DNA of 50,948 bases from Planctomycetaceae bacterium (GCA_019636285.1 JAHBXV010000044.1:1-50948), one strand, 5' to 3'; shown: positions 16,252 to 25,689, counted from the stretch's first letter. A program made the numbers and translations. The notes: generated by a model not told the origin, from the sequence alone.

Positions 16252-17811
16252 CTATCGCGCCCCGTCGTTGACAAACACCGTCGCGATGCGGTGCCCGGTC
16301 CCCGACCAGACGAATTCCCCGGCCAGAATATCGAGACGGCCATCGCCATTGACGTCCATCACTTCGCACGTGGCATGCGTACAGCGATCCCACTCGACGA
16401 CATGCGGCGCGAACTGGCCGGGAGCCGTTTGTTCGAGCCAGACGACACTCGCCAGCCTGGGTCGGGATTTGTCTGCCAGAACCGGATCGGGAAGGAGCGC
16501 GACGGCTGCCAGGTCGAGGTCGCCATCTCCATCCAGATCACTGGGAACAGCGCGATGAACGCCGGGCATTCGCATCAGAATCGCGGATTCAAAGGTTCCG
16601 GATTCCAATTGGCGCAGCCATGTGATTCCCTGGTTGGGCCGCAGCGCCGGGGAATCGAAACTGTCCCCCTGGCAGAGGATCACGTCGAGCCTGCCATCGG
16701 CGTCGAGATCCACGACTTCGAAGTCACTCGTTCCGGCGGAGGGGTCCGCCGACTCGTAGAGTCGGGTTTGCTGAAAACCCTTTCCCGGCGACCAGTCGTA
16801 GCGATCGAGCGATTCGAATTCCTGGGCGAAGGCCGCGACGATCTCGGATTTGCCGTCTTGATCCAGATCTGCCATCACGGTCTTCAGGGGACCATGCCGC
16901 GCGTCGAGCACTTCGGGAACGAGATGCGGCCACGGTCCCTGGCCGGGGCGATTCCAATAGACGCTCAATCGTCCCGTCTTTCGCCAGCCGAATTCGCTGA
17001 CAACAAGATCATCGTGACCGTCGCCATCGATGTCGGTGACCAGAACATGCGAGACACGGCCGAGGCCGCTCACCAGCGGTACCGGCTCGCCACCACTGTC
17101 CGGCAACCACCACAATCCGCCATCTTGGTGATCGCTGGGGAGAAAGCTTCCCAGGTCGGGAATGATCGATCCCGCCTGCCGATCGGCGCCCAATCGAACT
17201 GGCACGATGCCGGCGGGATGACGGGTTGCTGTTTTCCGCTCGACACGCTCGACACGCTCGTTCGCGATGTCGAGACGCCAGATGCCTCCCCCGGCCATGT
17301 CCGCGGCGAGAATCTCGCCGGAACTGAAGTCGCCGCCGAACCGGGCGATCGCCGGAGCCAGTTCGTCCGGCGCCAGAATCGGCCGCGCGGTGAATTGCAG
17401 CGAGCCAGGCGTGTCTTGGCCGACGAGTTGTTCGCCCGGATTGAAGACGAGGCTCTCTGGCGCCCGGCTTTCGTACCAGGCAATCACCGCTTCGCGCGGC
17501 GGCGGCCGCAAGTCGTACCGGCCCGAGTCGCGATGGATCGCGTAGGCTTTCTCCACCTCGCCCCGCCACTCGTGCCGAGCGAACGAACCGGGTTCGGGAA
17601 AACGATGGCAGTTGCCGCAGAACTGCACGACGGCCAATTCGTCAATTTCCAGCCGAGCCGCTGTCGATTCCGAAGGAGTCGAACCGGTCCCGCAGCCCAT
17701 GACGGCCAGCAGCGCCAGGAACATCCCCTGCCATCCGGCGGGGGCGGCGCGCCGGTCAGCGCCAATCTTTGGGGGACCATGGCTGGTGGAAGACCGCGAA
17801 TCCAAAGACAA
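16252..17811 (-). CDS. VCBS/FG-GAP lipoprotein with N-terminal CxxCH motif
   Basis: Up to 519 residues. The longest frame begins at a TTG (17811); an ATG at 17724 would start MFLALLAVMGCGTG directly, so the exact start is unclear, but both give a lipoprotein with the Cys in VMGC. Shortly after comes CGNCHRFPEPGSFARHEW, a single c-type haem-binding motif in a ~60-residue module, followed by an FG-GAP propeller with loops such as DIDGDGHDD, DLDQDGKSE, DLDADGRLD, DLDGDGDLD and DVNGDGRLD. No obvious Met ligand follows the haem motif. The architecture suggests an outer-membrane or periplasmic electron carrier or sensor. Convergent with the TPR gene, 15 bp apart. Confidence 0.8.
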   Translation of the reverse strand: MSLDSRSSTSHGPPKIGADRRAAPAGWQGMFLALLAVMGCGTGSTPSESTAARLEIDELAVVQFCGNCHRFPEPGSFARHEWRGEVEKAYAIHRDSGRYDLRPPPREAVIAWYESRAPESLVFNPGEQLVGQDTPGSLQFTARPILAPDELAPAIARFGGDFSSGEILAADMAGGGIWRLDIANERVERVERKTATRHPAGIVPVRLGADRQAGSIIPDLGSFLPSDHQDGGLWWLPDSGGEPVPLVSGLGRVSHVLVTDIDGDGHDDLVVSEFGWRKTGRLSVYWNRPGQGPWPHLVPEVLDARHGPLKTVMADLDQDGKSEIVAAFAQEFESLDRYDWSPGKGFQQTRLYESADPSAGTSDFEVVDLDADGRLDVILCQGDSFDSPALRPNQGITWLRQLESGTFESAILMRMPGVHRAVPSDLDGDGDLDLAAVALLPDPVLADKSRPRLASVVWLEQTAPGQFAPHVVEWDRCTHATCEVMDVNGDGRLDILAGEFVWSGTGHRIATVFVNDGAR

Positions 17812-18023
17812 ACCCCGTGCGTTGAGGCGTCCACTATTCGCCAGCGGAGCTTAAGGGCAAGTGGCGTTTGCCGATTGCTCTCCTGACCGCGAAGCGGTCG
17901 ACGACGGTGGTTGTCCCGCCCCCTGCGGGGACACTCGTGGAGGTCAGGACAAAGACCGTCTTCGATATCGGCGGCATCGGAGGAATCGAGAGAGACAGGC
18001 TCAACCGGCTTCGTTCGAGTCGC

Positions 18024-18344
18024 TTACAGCTTGCCGACCATCTGGGACGCCAGTTGCTTCACCTTGGCCGGATTCCCCTCCGCTTTCAGCAAAGCATCCA
18101 TGTCGGCGGCAATCGCATCGGCCTTCGCGGAATCGGAGGCTTTCAGCGCCTCGAACTGAGCCTGCAATTCCGGCGCGGCGCTGCCGACCTGTCCGCTGCT
18201 GGCAATGCCTTCCAAGGTCGTCTTGAGGGGGGGAGTGGTCGGTTTCACCGAGACCGACGAGGGGTTGGTCGTCCCCGTCGAGCAGCCAACGAGAGAGACC
18301 GGCCCCACCGCCGCCAACATCGCTAATGCCAAAGTGCGTTTCAC
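18024..18344 (-). CDS. Small lipoprotein downstream of DUF1559 gene
   Basis: 106 residues from a GTG at 18344, preferred to an upstream TTG because GGAGA lies 8 bases upstream and the product then begins VKRTLALAML with a lipobox ending LVGC (Cys about residue 21). The mature part is short and helical: TTLEGIASSGQ, APELQAQFEALKASDSAKAD, MDALLKAEGNPAKVKQLASQM. No known family. Small lipoproteins directly downstream of DUF1559 genes are common in planctomycetes; this one follows the gene at 18466-19518 in the same orientation, across a hairpin. The 17812-18023 gap beyond it holds short GC hairpins (for example TGTCCCGCCCCCTGCGGGGACA-like) and no gene. Confidence 0.65.
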   Translation of the reverse strand: MKRTLALAMLAAVGPVSLVGCSTGTTNPSSVSVKPTTPPLKTTLEGIASSGQVGSAAPELQAQFEALKASDSAKADAIAADMDALLKAEGNPAKVKQLASQMVGKL

Positions 18345-18376
18345 AATGTTCTCCGAAACCAAGAGAGCGGAACGAG

Positions 18377-18408
18377 AGCACCCGGAGCGTAGAGACCGTC
18401 CGGGTGCT
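18377..18408 (-). terminator. Hairpin after DUF1559 gene 1
   Basis: Perfect 10-bp inverted repeat AGCACCCGGA / TCCGGGTGCT with a 12-base loop, about 58 bp beyond the stop of the DUF1559 gene. There is no following T-run, so it may attenuate rather than fully terminate, letting the lipoprotein gene be read through. Nearly the same stem occurs after the paralogue (19888-19919). Confidence 0.5.
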
Positions 18409-18465
18409 TCGCGATTGTCCCCGAGCGGCCGGACGATTGCACGTCCGCCGCGACCATTTGGGTGA

Positions 18466-19518
18466 TTAGAAATCGCCCACGGTCTCGTTACCAGCGATCG
18501 TTCCCAGGTTCTGGTACAGAACCAGGTCGATACTGTCGCCGATGAACTTCACAGCACCGTCACCCATCAGGGTATGTGCCCCCCCAGTGTGTCGCGACCG
18601 GGCTGGCCAGACCCCTTCCGCATCACCACTTCCACAGCCCGTGCAGGAATGGCATGTGTGGAACTTCGTGTTGGGCGGCGCGACCGTGTTGAAGAGCGAT
18701 CCATACATCATCGGCGAGGCCCAGTTCTGGCCCGCGTTGCTGATGTGGTTGGTCGTGCCACCCGCGCACTGTGCGCTGTACGTCTGCAGTTGAGCTTGCG
18801 TCGGCTTGACGCGGTTGATGACGCCCGAATGGGCCTGGCCGCGGACGTAATCGGAACCAAGGGTATAAACGTTTCCGTCAAGGTCGCCCTTAATCAACTC
18901 GCTGGCTGCGATCGAGTTCGACGTTCCGTCAAGTACGTCGCTAATCCCTTTGGAAAACCGCCGGCTGAACATCCCCCCCGACTCGGATGCCGTGGCGGTC
19001 CAGCCCAGGTTGGGGCCAGTGCTGAAGGCGTAATTGGTCGTCCCTTCTGTTGTGTTCATCTTGACATCGGACGGACAGTTGAACGGTCCAATTTTCGCGT
19101 TGTTCAAAGTGCCGTTCTGGCTCGGCGGGACGACCGCCGTGTTGTCCTCGTTCCAGGAGTGATTCGGATTCAATTGGTTGTACAGCGAAGACTGGTCGAT
19201 GTACGGCAGCAGCGACCAGTGAACGCTGTGGCCCTGCCACTCATTGCCGAACCCGGTGGAATAGTTCACCGTCGTGCCGGCCCCGGTGGTCCCCGCCCCG
19301 AAGCAGCCCTGCGGCAGCAGATTGAACGTGTCGTGATAGTTGTGGAGCGCGAGACCCAACTGCTTGAGATGGTTGCGGCACTGGGTCCGGCGAGCGGCCT
19401 CGCGCGCCTGCTGCACGGCTGGCAAGAGCAGCGCGATCAGAATTGCGATGATGGCGATCACCACCAGCAATTCAATCAATGTGAACCCTCGACGCCGAAA
19501 TTGGAACGGATTCTGCAT
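18466..19518 (-). CDS. DUF1559 family protein with prepilin-like N-terminus, copy 1
   Basis: 350 residues from the ATG at 19518 (GGGAG upstream); the longer frame adds an unlikely 18 residues. It begins with a type IV prepilin signature: basic [11 protein letters not shown], then [20 protein letters not shown], cleaved by prepilin peptidase after Gly with methylation of Phe. The helix continues into [21 protein letters not shown], then the DUF1559 body with [16 protein letters not shown]-like blocks, [11 protein letters not shown] and the C-terminal H-X9-DG motif [17 protein letters not shown]. These pseudopilin-like proteins are hugely expanded in planctomycetes. It is closely related to the adjacent copy at 19972-21018. 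Confidence 0.93.
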   Translation of the reverse strand: MQNPFQFRRRGFTLIELLVVIAIIAILIALLLPAVQQAREAARRTQCRNHLKQLGLALHNYHDTFNLLPQGCFGAGTTGAGTTVNYSTGFGNEWQGHSVHWSLLPYIDQSSLYNQLNPNHSWNEDNTAVVPPSQNGTLNNAKIGPFNCPSDVKMNTTEGTTNYAFSTGPNLGWTATASESGGMFSRRFSKGISDVLDGTSNSIAASELIKGDLDGNVYTLGSDYVRGQAHSGVINRVKPTQAQLQTYSAQCAGGTTNHISNAGQNWASPMMYGSLFNTVAPPNTKFHTCHSCTGCGSGDAEGVWPARSRHTGGAHTLMGDGAVKFIGDSIDLVLYQNLGTIAGNETVGDF

Positions 19519-19666
19519 GTGACGACTCCCGTGTGTGAAAGGAAGACAGAGAAAGGATTGCCGAAGAAGCAAAAGACGAGATGGGACTGAAACTTACGAG
19601 CGCCAGTTGCAAGTCGCGCCCTGGATCGACGCGAATCAGACTGCTGCTGAGTCTAGCATCACCGCT

Positions 19667-19765
19667 CGTTTCGAACGCGTCCCACGACATGAGAGCGGTG
19701 TCGTGAGATGAGCGCGCGTTCGCGAAACCTCAATAGCTTATCACTTCGTGCATTCTTCGCAAGAT
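19667..19765 (-). promoter_or_regulatory. Conserved leader/promoter block of DUF1559 gene 1
   Basis: This ~100-bp block recurs at 21168-21272 upstream of the second copy at nearly the same distance. Shared parts are a stem-loop CACGACA-tgagagcgg-TGTCGTG, a GTTCGCGAAACCTCAATAGC segment, and (minus strand) TTGCGAA-aATGCA. On the minus strand TTGCGA with TAAGCT 17-18 bases later could be a weak sigma-70 promoter. The remaining gap 19766-19887 has only AT-rich spacer. Confidence 0.5.
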
Positions 19766-19887
19766 GGCACGATTTTTCTATTTGGAGAATGGGAATTCCG
19801 CCCCGTTTTTCCAATGGTTTATCTGTTCTCTTGTTCATAAAAAATAGACAAGCGTCACGGCATCGGCAGGGAAACCTGCGAAACGAC

Positions 19888-19919
19888 AGCACCCGGCAGG
19901 TTAAGAACCTCCGGGTGCT
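19888..19919 (-). terminator. Hairpin after DUF1559 gene 2
   Basis: Inverted repeat AGCACCCGG / CCGGGTGCT, with an inner AGGTT/AACCT stem, about 53 bp beyond the stop of the second DUF1559 gene. Same stem sequence and distance as the hairpin at 18377-18408, showing the duplication covered the 3' end too. No T-run. Confidence 0.5.
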
Positions 19920-19971
19920 TCTCGGCAGTCTGAAGCGGCCAATCACACGGCAGCCGCAGAGATTCCGCGAA

Positions 19972-21018
19972 TTAGAAATCGCCCACGGTCTCGTTACCGG
20001 CGATTGTTCCCAGGTTCTGGTACAGAACGAGGTCGGTGTTATCACCGATGAATCGCACGGCACCGTCGCCCATCAGGGTGTGAGCCCCGCCGGTGTGGCG
20101 CGACCGCGCCGGCCAGAAGCCTTGACCATCGCCACGCCCGCCCCCCCCAATATGGCAAGTGTGGAATTTAGGATTTGGTGGCGCCAGCGTCGTGAAGAGG
20201 GTGTCGTACATCATCGGCGAGGCCCAGTTCTGACCAGCCGAGCTGATGTGGTTTGTCGTTCCGCCGGCGCACTGAGCGCTATACGCCTGCAACTGGGCCT
20301 GGGTCGGCTTGACGACGTTGAAACCGGAAGGGAGCGCCTGCGAGCGAACGAAGTCCGCACCAAACGTATAGGTGTTTCCGTCAAGATCCGACTTGATGAT
20401 TTCGCTGGCAGCGATGGTGTTGGACGTTCCGTCGAGAATGTCATTAATTCCCTTTGAAAACCGCCGGCTGAACATCCCCACGGACTGGGCTGCGACGTCG
20501 GTCCAGCCGAGGTTCGGACCGGTGCTGAAGACGTAGTTGTTCGTCCCTTCCGCCGTGTTCATCTTGATGTCTGACGGGCAGACATAGGGGGCAATCTTCG
20601 TGTTGTTGAGCGTGTTGTTCAGGCTCGGCGGCGCAATTGTCGAGTTGTCTTCTTGCCACGCGTGATTCTGATTCAACTGGCTATACAGCGACGCCTGATC
20701 GATATAGGGCAGGAGCATCCACTGGACGCTATGACCCTGCCATTCGCTCCCGAAGCCGGTGTGGTAGGTCGGCGAACCGGTTCCGGAGGTGCCGGCCCCG
20801 AACACACCCTGCGGCAGCAGATTGAACGTGTCGTGATAGTTGTGGAGCGCCAGGCCCAACTGCTTGAGGTGGTTGCGGCACTGTGTTCGGCGAGCGGCTT
20901 CTCGTGCCTGCTGAACAGCCGGAAGTAAGAGGGCAATCAGAATTGCGATGATGGCGATCACCACCAGCAATTCGATCAGCGTGAAGCCTCGACGCTTCAC
21001 TTGGAACGGAATCTGCAT
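19972..21018 (-). CDS. DUF1559 family protein with prepilin-like N-terminus, copy 2
   Basis: 348 residues from the ATG at 21018 (GGGGAG upstream). N-terminus [11 protein letters not shown] followed by [20 protein letters not shown], then a body collinear with copy 1: [65 protein letters not shown], ending NETVGDF in both. The central regions differ by many substitutions but no large indels. The likely location is the periplasm or cell surface, anchored by or assembled through the N-terminal helix. No pilus assembly genes are present, as usual for this family. Confidence 0.93.
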   Translation of the reverse strand: MQIPFQVKRRGFTLIELLVVIAIIAILIALLLPAVQQAREAARRTQCRNHLKQLGLALHNYHDTFNLLPQGVFGAGTSGTGSPTYHTGFGSEWQGHSVQWMLLPYIDQASLYSQLNQNHAWQEDNSTIAPPSLNNTLNNTKIAPYVCPSDIKMNTAEGTNNYVFSTGPNLGWTDVAAQSVGMFSRRFSKGINDILDGTSNTIAASEIIKSDLDGNTYTFGADFVRSQALPSGFNVVKPTQAQLQAYSAQCAGGTTNHISSAGQNWASPMMYDTLFTTLAPPNPKFHTCHIGGGGRGDGQGFWPARSRHTGGAHTLMGDGAVRFIGDNTDLVLYQNLGTIAGNETVGDF

Positions 21019-21167
21019 GTTGAAACTCCCCTGTCTCGAAGAAGCACTAAACGAGGATCGCCAAAAATAGCGAAAGACGAAGCCACACAAAAACTTACGA
21101 AAACAGGTTGCAAATCGCGTCTGTCAACGACGCGAGCTTAGCTGCCGCTAAGTCTGGCAACACTGCC

Positions 21168-21272
21168 CATTTTCGAACGCGAACCTCGACATGAGAGCGG
21201 TGTCGTGGTTTTGAGCGCGCGCGTTCGCGAAACCTCAATAGCTTAGCTTCTCTTGCATTGTTCGCAAGACGA
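21168..21272 (-). promoter_or_regulatory. Conserved leader/promoter block of DUF1559 gene 2
   Basis: Counterpart of 19667-19765: CGACA-tgagagcggtg-TCG stem-loop, then GTTCGCGAAACCTCAATAGC and TTGCGAA-cAATGCA on the minus strand. The region 21273-21413 between this and the M81 gene is AT-rich and contains the hairpin GAACAC-acaaaa-GTGTTC at about 21348-21365, a possible terminator for the M81 gene; no gene is seen. Confidence 0.5.
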
Positions 21273-21413
21273 TGCGGTTTTTCTGTTTAAAAATCGCGAA
21301 TTTCGACTCGATTTTGGCAATTTTTATCAGACAAAATGTGTCCTAAAGAACACACAAAAGTGTTCAATTGGATATATTTTTTGTTCGAGAGCACTTCCGC
21401 TTCTCAACCGGGC

Positions 21414-22901
21414 TCAGCCACGCGTATTCCACGCGGTTTCCTGCTCGAACGGAAACATCGGCCGACGACGATGTTCAAATGTCAACCCGGTCACATCGGC
21501 CATGGTGACGCCTCGCGTGTTGGCCCGAATAATGGTCGGGCACACGGGGCGATAGGCGGCAAGCGGCGCGTTGACTCCCTTGGCGACCAACACGCGGTAG
21601 ACGGCTGGGCCGATGCCAAAATCCGTCAACTGGTGCAGGCTGAACGGCGGCGTGCGGACGGACGTCAACAGCACGGTCAGGCCATCCTCGGTCGTCACAA
21701 TGGCGATCGGTCCCTGGTCAAAAGCCGACCAGCCCCCATGCCGGGCTTCCGGTTCGCGAAACAGGCCGGGTCCGCAATACCCCACGGAAACCATCGCTTG
21801 CAGCGGCGGGCCGTGCAGTTCCCCGGATCGGCCGCCCATCGAAAGCGTCACCTTCTGGCCCGTTCCCGCCGCATGCGCCGCCTGGACCGACTCGGGATCG
21901 TGCAGTGCAATCAGCGAGGGAAGCACGCCCTGTCGCCGCAGTTCATGCGCGAGCCAGGTGGCATCGGCTGGCGAGCCGCCGCCGACGTTGTCTCCCATGT
22001 CGAGTAGACAGACTGGTCCGGGACTTTGGGCCGCCAGTTCGACGGCTTCGGCCGGCGTCAGGAAGTGTCCCGCGAGAGGTTCGCGCAGAGCCCACATCTT
22101 CCGGCCGAGCTCGTCGGCCTGCTTTTGGGCGAGGGCTTTATCGCCATCGGCGATCACCAGCATCGCGGCCCCCATCTCCTCGACGTCGGCATAGGGAAAG
22201 CCAAGAACGAGACTGGCACCGATGATGCCCGGAAGCTGGCGGACGGCGTCAACGTCCCGGCTGAGTTGAGCGCAGGGTTCTTCCGACGTGCATTGCCGCT
22301 CGATGTTGATGAGCATCGGCGGAAAGCAGGCCGCCTGAACCGGGCGAACTTCGCCGCGCAGAGTCCGCGCCATCAGGTCGACTGCTTCGAGGCCGCGCTG
22401 CCGCTGGTCGATGTGCGGATTGGTTCGATAGGCAATGATCGCGTTGGTCGATTCCACCATCAGCGGGCTGAGATTCGCGTGCGGATCGATGGTCGAAATG
22501 ATCGGCACATCCGGGCCGACTTTCTCGCGGAGTTTCGCGAGCCAGATGCCGTCGGCGTCGCGGGCATTCTCGGCGACCGTCGCTCCATGCGGCGCCACCA
22601 GCCAGCCATCGAGCGCGCCCGTGCGATCGACTTCCGTCAGCAGCATGTCGAGCAGCGTCGTGAAGGTCTCTGCCGTAATCGTGCCATAGGGGACGGCCCT
22701 GGCCGCGAAGACCGGGACCGCTTCAAGTCCTGCGGCGTCGAGTCCCTCGAAGAATCCGCCGACCTCATGGGGCGTCCCTTCGAACGCCTTGCGGACACCC
22801 GCACCGGTGGTAAGTGCCCCTTGCCGGAAATGCTCAAGTGTTGTCGGAATCGGCAGAAACGTATTGGACTCGTGCAACCAGGTGATAACGCCGACCCGCA
22901 T
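21414..22901 (-). CDS. M81 family metallopeptidase (MlrC-like)
   Basis: 495 residues from the ATG at 22901 (GGGGAG upstream). The MlrC/DUF1485 family includes the microcystin-linearised-peptide hydrolase MlrC; most members have unknown substrates. Marks: N-terminal VGVITWLHESNTFLP with the family His, GALDGWLVAPHGATVAE, STIDPHANLSPLM with the metal-ligand Asp-X-His, NPHIDQRQRG, and the C-terminal domain opening CLLDMGDNVGGGSPADAT. It lacks a signal peptide, so is cytoplasmic. It is divergent from the Mrp gene, 206 bp apart. Family firm, substrate unknown. Confidence 0.9.
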   Translation of the reverse strand: MRVGVITWLHESNTFLPIPTTLEHFRQGALTTGAGVRKAFEGTPHEVGGFFEGLDAAGLEAVPVFAARAVPYGTITAETFTTLLDMLLTEVDRTGALDGWLVAPHGATVAENARDADGIWLAKLREKVGPDVPIISTIDPHANLSPLMVESTNAIIAYRTNPHIDQRQRGLEAVDLMARTLRGEVRPVQAACFPPMLINIERQCTSEEPCAQLSRDVDAVRQLPGIIGASLVLGFPYADVEEMGAAMLVIADGDKALAQKQADELGRKMWALREPLAGHFLTPAEAVELAAQSPGPVCLLDMGDNVGGGSPADATWLAHELRRQGVLPSLIALHDPESVQAAHAAGTGQKVTLSMGGRSGELHGPPLQAMVSVGYCGPGLFREPEARHGGWSAFDQGPIAIVTTEDGLTVLLTSVRTPPFSLHQLTDFGIGPAVYRVLVAKGVNAPLAAYRPVCPTIIRANTRGVTMADVTGLTFEHRRRPMFPFEQETAWNTRG

Positions 22902-23107
22902 CGAACAGCTCCCCGAACAATCAACAAATCAGCAGGGTTTGATTTCAGTCTGACGCAGTGTCCGTGGTCACCCGGTCGACGTCAATGAAGCGGCAACGAT
23001 CGTCGCTCTCAAGCGGTGACAGTCGCCGAATGAAGACCTGAGGGATACACTTCGGGGAGTTCACGCTCTGCCCGTTTCCCACCTGAATTCCGCGGAAGAC
23101 AGTTCCC

Positions 23108-24178
23108 ATGCCGGTTTCCGATGCCCTGCGGCAAGCCCTGCAATCTCTCACGGTTCCCGGTCTGGGCGTACCGCTCAGTGTCGCGAAGATGCTGAAGGGA
23201 ATCGAAGGCGACGACGGCACGGTGCGCGTCAAACTGGAGTGGCCGACGCCCGCATTCCCGGGTCAGGACGAATTCCTCGCGACGATTCGGCAGGCAGCGG
23301 CGGGGCAACTCGCCTCCGGTCAATCGCTGGAGATTGAGACGTCCAGCCAGGTGCGTGGGAAGATGACCGGCGGGGCCGTGGGCCTGAAGGCGAAGAATGT
23401 GATCGCCGTGGGCAGCGGGAAGGGGGGCGTCGGCAAGAGCACCGTCGCCACAGCGATCACCTATGCCCTGCACTCATTCGGCTGCAAAGTCGGCCTATTG
23501 GATGCCGACGTCTACGGCCCCAGCGTGCCGCATCTGACCGGCGTGGCTACTCAGCAGCCCATGGCCCAGCCGATGACGCTCCCCGACGGGAAGCAGATCA
23601 CTCGCATCATTCCGATCGAGTCGTCCGGCGTGAAAATCATGTCGATGGGCTTCTTCCTGAAGCCCGATCAGGCGGTGATCTGGCGGGGGCCGCTGCTGCA
23701 CCGGGCGATCACGCAGTTCCTGTCCGAGACCGATTGGGGCGATCTCGACTACCTCATCATCGACCTGCCGCCAGGGACGGGCGACGTGGCTCTGACGTTG
23801 TCGCAACTTCTCGGCCTGGCAGGAGCGGTCGTCGTCTGCACGCCGCAGCAGGTCGCGCTGCTCGATGCCGTCAAGGCGATCAGCATGTACCGCCAGGTGA
23901 AAATCCCCGTGCTGGGCCTGGTGGAAAACATGTCCGGTGAGATCTTCGGTCGCGGCGGCACTCGCGCGACCGCCGAGAAAATGGGCCTTCCCTGCCTGGG
24001 CGAAATCCCCATGGATGCCGCCATCCGCATCGCCGGCGACGAAGGCCGCATGGGGACGATCTTCAACACCGACGGTCCCGGCGTCCAGGCGTTCCGCCAC
24101 GTCGCGCAGCAAACCGCCCTGCAAATCGTAAAGGAACAACTCCAGGGCCCAGCCCTCCCATCGCTGGAAATCCTCTGA
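23108..24178 (+). CDS. Mrp/NBP35 family Fe-S carrier ATPase (ApbC-like)
   Basis: 356 residues: an N-terminal MIP18/DUF59-type domain (about 1-85) and a P-loop ATPase with the deviant Walker A GKGGVGKST at about residue 103, switch I DADVYGPSVPHL, Walker B DYLIIDLPPGTGD and ENMSGEIFGRGG. The family loads and transfers Fe-S clusters through a CxxC pair that normally lies directly after ENMS; here that segment is shortened and no CxxC is present (only Cys in GLPCLGE remains near). It may still hydrolyse ATP, but cluster carriage by the usual motif is doubtful. The gene converges on the secreted propeller gene 54 bp away. Confidence 0.92.
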   Translation: MPVSDALRQALQSLTVPGLGVPLSVAKMLKGIEGDDGTVRVKLEWPTPAFPGQDEFLATIRQAAAGQLASGQSLEIETSSQVRGKMTGGAVGLKAKNVIAVGSGKGGVGKSTVATAITYALHSFGCKVGLLDADVYGPSVPHLTGVATQQPMAQPMTLPDGKQITRIIPIESSGVKIMSMGFFLKPDQAVIWRGPLLHRAITQFLSETDWGDLDYLIIDLPPGTGDVALTLSQLLGLAGAVVVCTPQQVALLDAVKAISMYRQVKIPVLGLVENMSGEIFGRGGTRATAEKMGLPCLGEIPMDAAIRIAGDEGRMGTIFNTDGPGVQAFRHVAQQTALQIVKEQLQGPALPSLEIL

Positions 24179-24184
24179 CCCACT

Positions 24185-24210
24185 TAGCCGCGACCCGCAG
24201 GGGAGCGCTG
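24185..24210. repeat. TAGCCGCGACCC element, partial copy
   Basis: TAGCCGCGACCCGCAGGGGA followed by GCG: one arm of the repeat found complete at 45714-45757 and as another half copy at 29551-29574. Lies in the short gap between two convergent genes. Confidence 0.5.
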
Positions 24211-24231
24211 CCTTCTCCCAACCATCGCCCC

Positions 24232-25689
24232 CTACTCCACAAACCGAATCGAATACAAGTCCGCATCCTTCATCACGGCTTGCAGGCGCACCGGTTGGCC
24301 GCTGAGCGACGCGAGATCGCGATCGCCCTTCCAGCGGACAATCCGGTCGACCTGATCGCCGATCGTTTCCGGGGCCTCTTCGAGCGTGAAGCCGGGAATG
24401 GGCTTGCCGGTGGCGTCTTGCAGTTCAAACCGGATGCTGCCAGATGCACCGGTCGAAAAGTTGATCTCGAGGTTTTTCCCGGTGAACGTGAACGGGCGCG
24501 TCGTGAATTCGCCGCCGCGAAACGGGGCGTTGATGCTGGCGAAGCCATCCAGCCGCAGGGCGTAGCGCACCATGTGAGCCGAGGGCTGCGCGTAATGCGC
24601 CTGCTTGTAGATCGACATCTCGGCGGGGCCGGTGGGCACAATTCCCAAGGCTGCGATTCCCGCGCGCGAGGCCCAGTTGCCGAGGTCCGTGCCCGGTCGC
24701 AGAAAGCCTTCGAGAAACTCGCGGTCGTAGGCATTTCCGCCCCGACTGGTCAGCAGCACGGTTTCGGCGCAGTCGGTCGCGTAACCTTTGCTGACTTTCA
24801 GTGCCGCCGCCTGCGTGTTGTCGAGCACCTGCCGGCCGGGCAGGAACCGCATCGGCAAACCGATATAAATCTGCGGCGCCCGGAAATAGGACTGCGTCTG
24901 GTTGGTGTAGAGATGCTCGGGGGCTGTCTCACCGAACGTCATTCGTTCGGGCTCGGACCAGTCGAGGAAATTCGTGGACGTCGTCCGGGCGACAGTGCGG
25001 AACCCTTTGGGCTGCCAGACTTTTTCGTCAGCCGTCCCTTCCGTGAAGACGCGAAAATAAAGCAGGTACTTCTGTTCCGCTTCGGACCAGAAGGCGACGT
25101 TCTGGGAATCGAAGGCGCCCTTGCGGAAAATCGGGCCCTCTTGCAGCTTGCGCCAATGGATGCCGTCGCCGCTGGCAAAGGCCATCAGGCCGGTTTTGGC
25201 CTCTCCACCCACGGCTTTCAGCCGTTCGTCATCGGGGACGCCGGGGCGAGTATCGACGAACGGGCTGAAGTTATGCGATACGCTTTCATCGGCCAGAATG
25301 ATGTTGTTGGCCTTGGAACCCTGCCACTCGACCAGGCCCAGCTTGGGCTTACTCCACGTGATGCCGTCCTGGCTTTCCGCGTAGCAGGTCACTTCCGGAA
25401 CATTGACCCCCGGCCAGCCCCGGTAATACATGCGATACGTGTCCCCATCCTTGAGGACCGTGGGATAGCCGACGAACGCTCCCTCCCAGGGTTCGTCGAA
25501 TTGGATGGCGACCCCGGCCGGGTGGGGATGATGCAGGCGGAACTCGGCTCCGTCAAGTTTTTCGACAAGCGACCGGTCGACAAACAGTTCCCGATTCGTG
25601 CCGATCGCGAGGGGGGCCGGTTTATCTTGCGCGAATCCCGCCGCCGTTGCCGCCAGAAGGACCGCTGGAATCGCCAGGCACAGTTTCAT
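24232..25689 (-). CDS. Secreted five-bladed-propeller-like (GH32/43-like) protein
   Basis: 485 residues from the ATG at 25689, which follows GGAGA and opens a signal peptide (MKLCLAIPAVLLAATAAGFA); the much longer frame upstream overlaps yidC and is rejected. The mature protein has LFVDRSLVEKLDGAEFRLHH, DGDTYRMYYRGWPG, CYAESQDGITWSKPKLGLVE, FASGDGIHWRKL and a C-terminal beta domain. Repeated S-x-D-G-x-x-W motifs match the propeller proteins annotated as glycosyl hydrolase family 32 N-terminal-like in planctomycetes. A carbohydrate-active role is plausible but I cannot point to certain catalytic acids. Divergent from yidC. Confidence 0.7.
   Translation of the reverse strand: MKLCLAIPAVLLAATAAGFAQDKPAPLAIGTNRELFVDRSLVEKLDGAEFRLHHPHPAGVAIQFDEPWEGAFVGYPTVLKDGDTYRMYYRGWPGVNVPEVTCYAESQDGITWSKPKLGLVEWQGSKANNIILADESVSHNFSPFVDTRPGVPDDERLKAVGGEAKTGLMAFASGDGIHWRKLQEGPIFRKGAFDSQNVAFWSEAEQKYLLYFRVFTEGTADEKVWQPKGFRTVARTTSTNFLDWSEPERMTFGETAPEHLYTNQTQSYFRAPQIYIGLPMRFLPGRQVLDNTQAAALKVSKGYATDCAETVLLTSRGGNAYDREFLEGFLRPGTDLGNWASRAGIAALGIVPTGPAEMSIYKQAHYAQPSAHMVRYALRLDGFASINAPFRGGEFTTRPFTFTGKNLEINFSTGASGSIRFELQDATGKPIPGFTLEEAPETIGDQVDRIVRWKGDRDLASLSGQPVRLQAVMKDADLYSIRFVE

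Noticed and set aside
16291-17886. 531-codon frame opposite the VCBS gene
   Set aside because: Antisense to a repeat-rich propeller gene whose calcium loops are clearly coding on the minus strand.
18377-19919. Canonical intrinsic terminators after the DUF1559 genes
   Set aside because: Stems are perfect but no T-run follows, so they are reported only as hairpins of moderate confidence.
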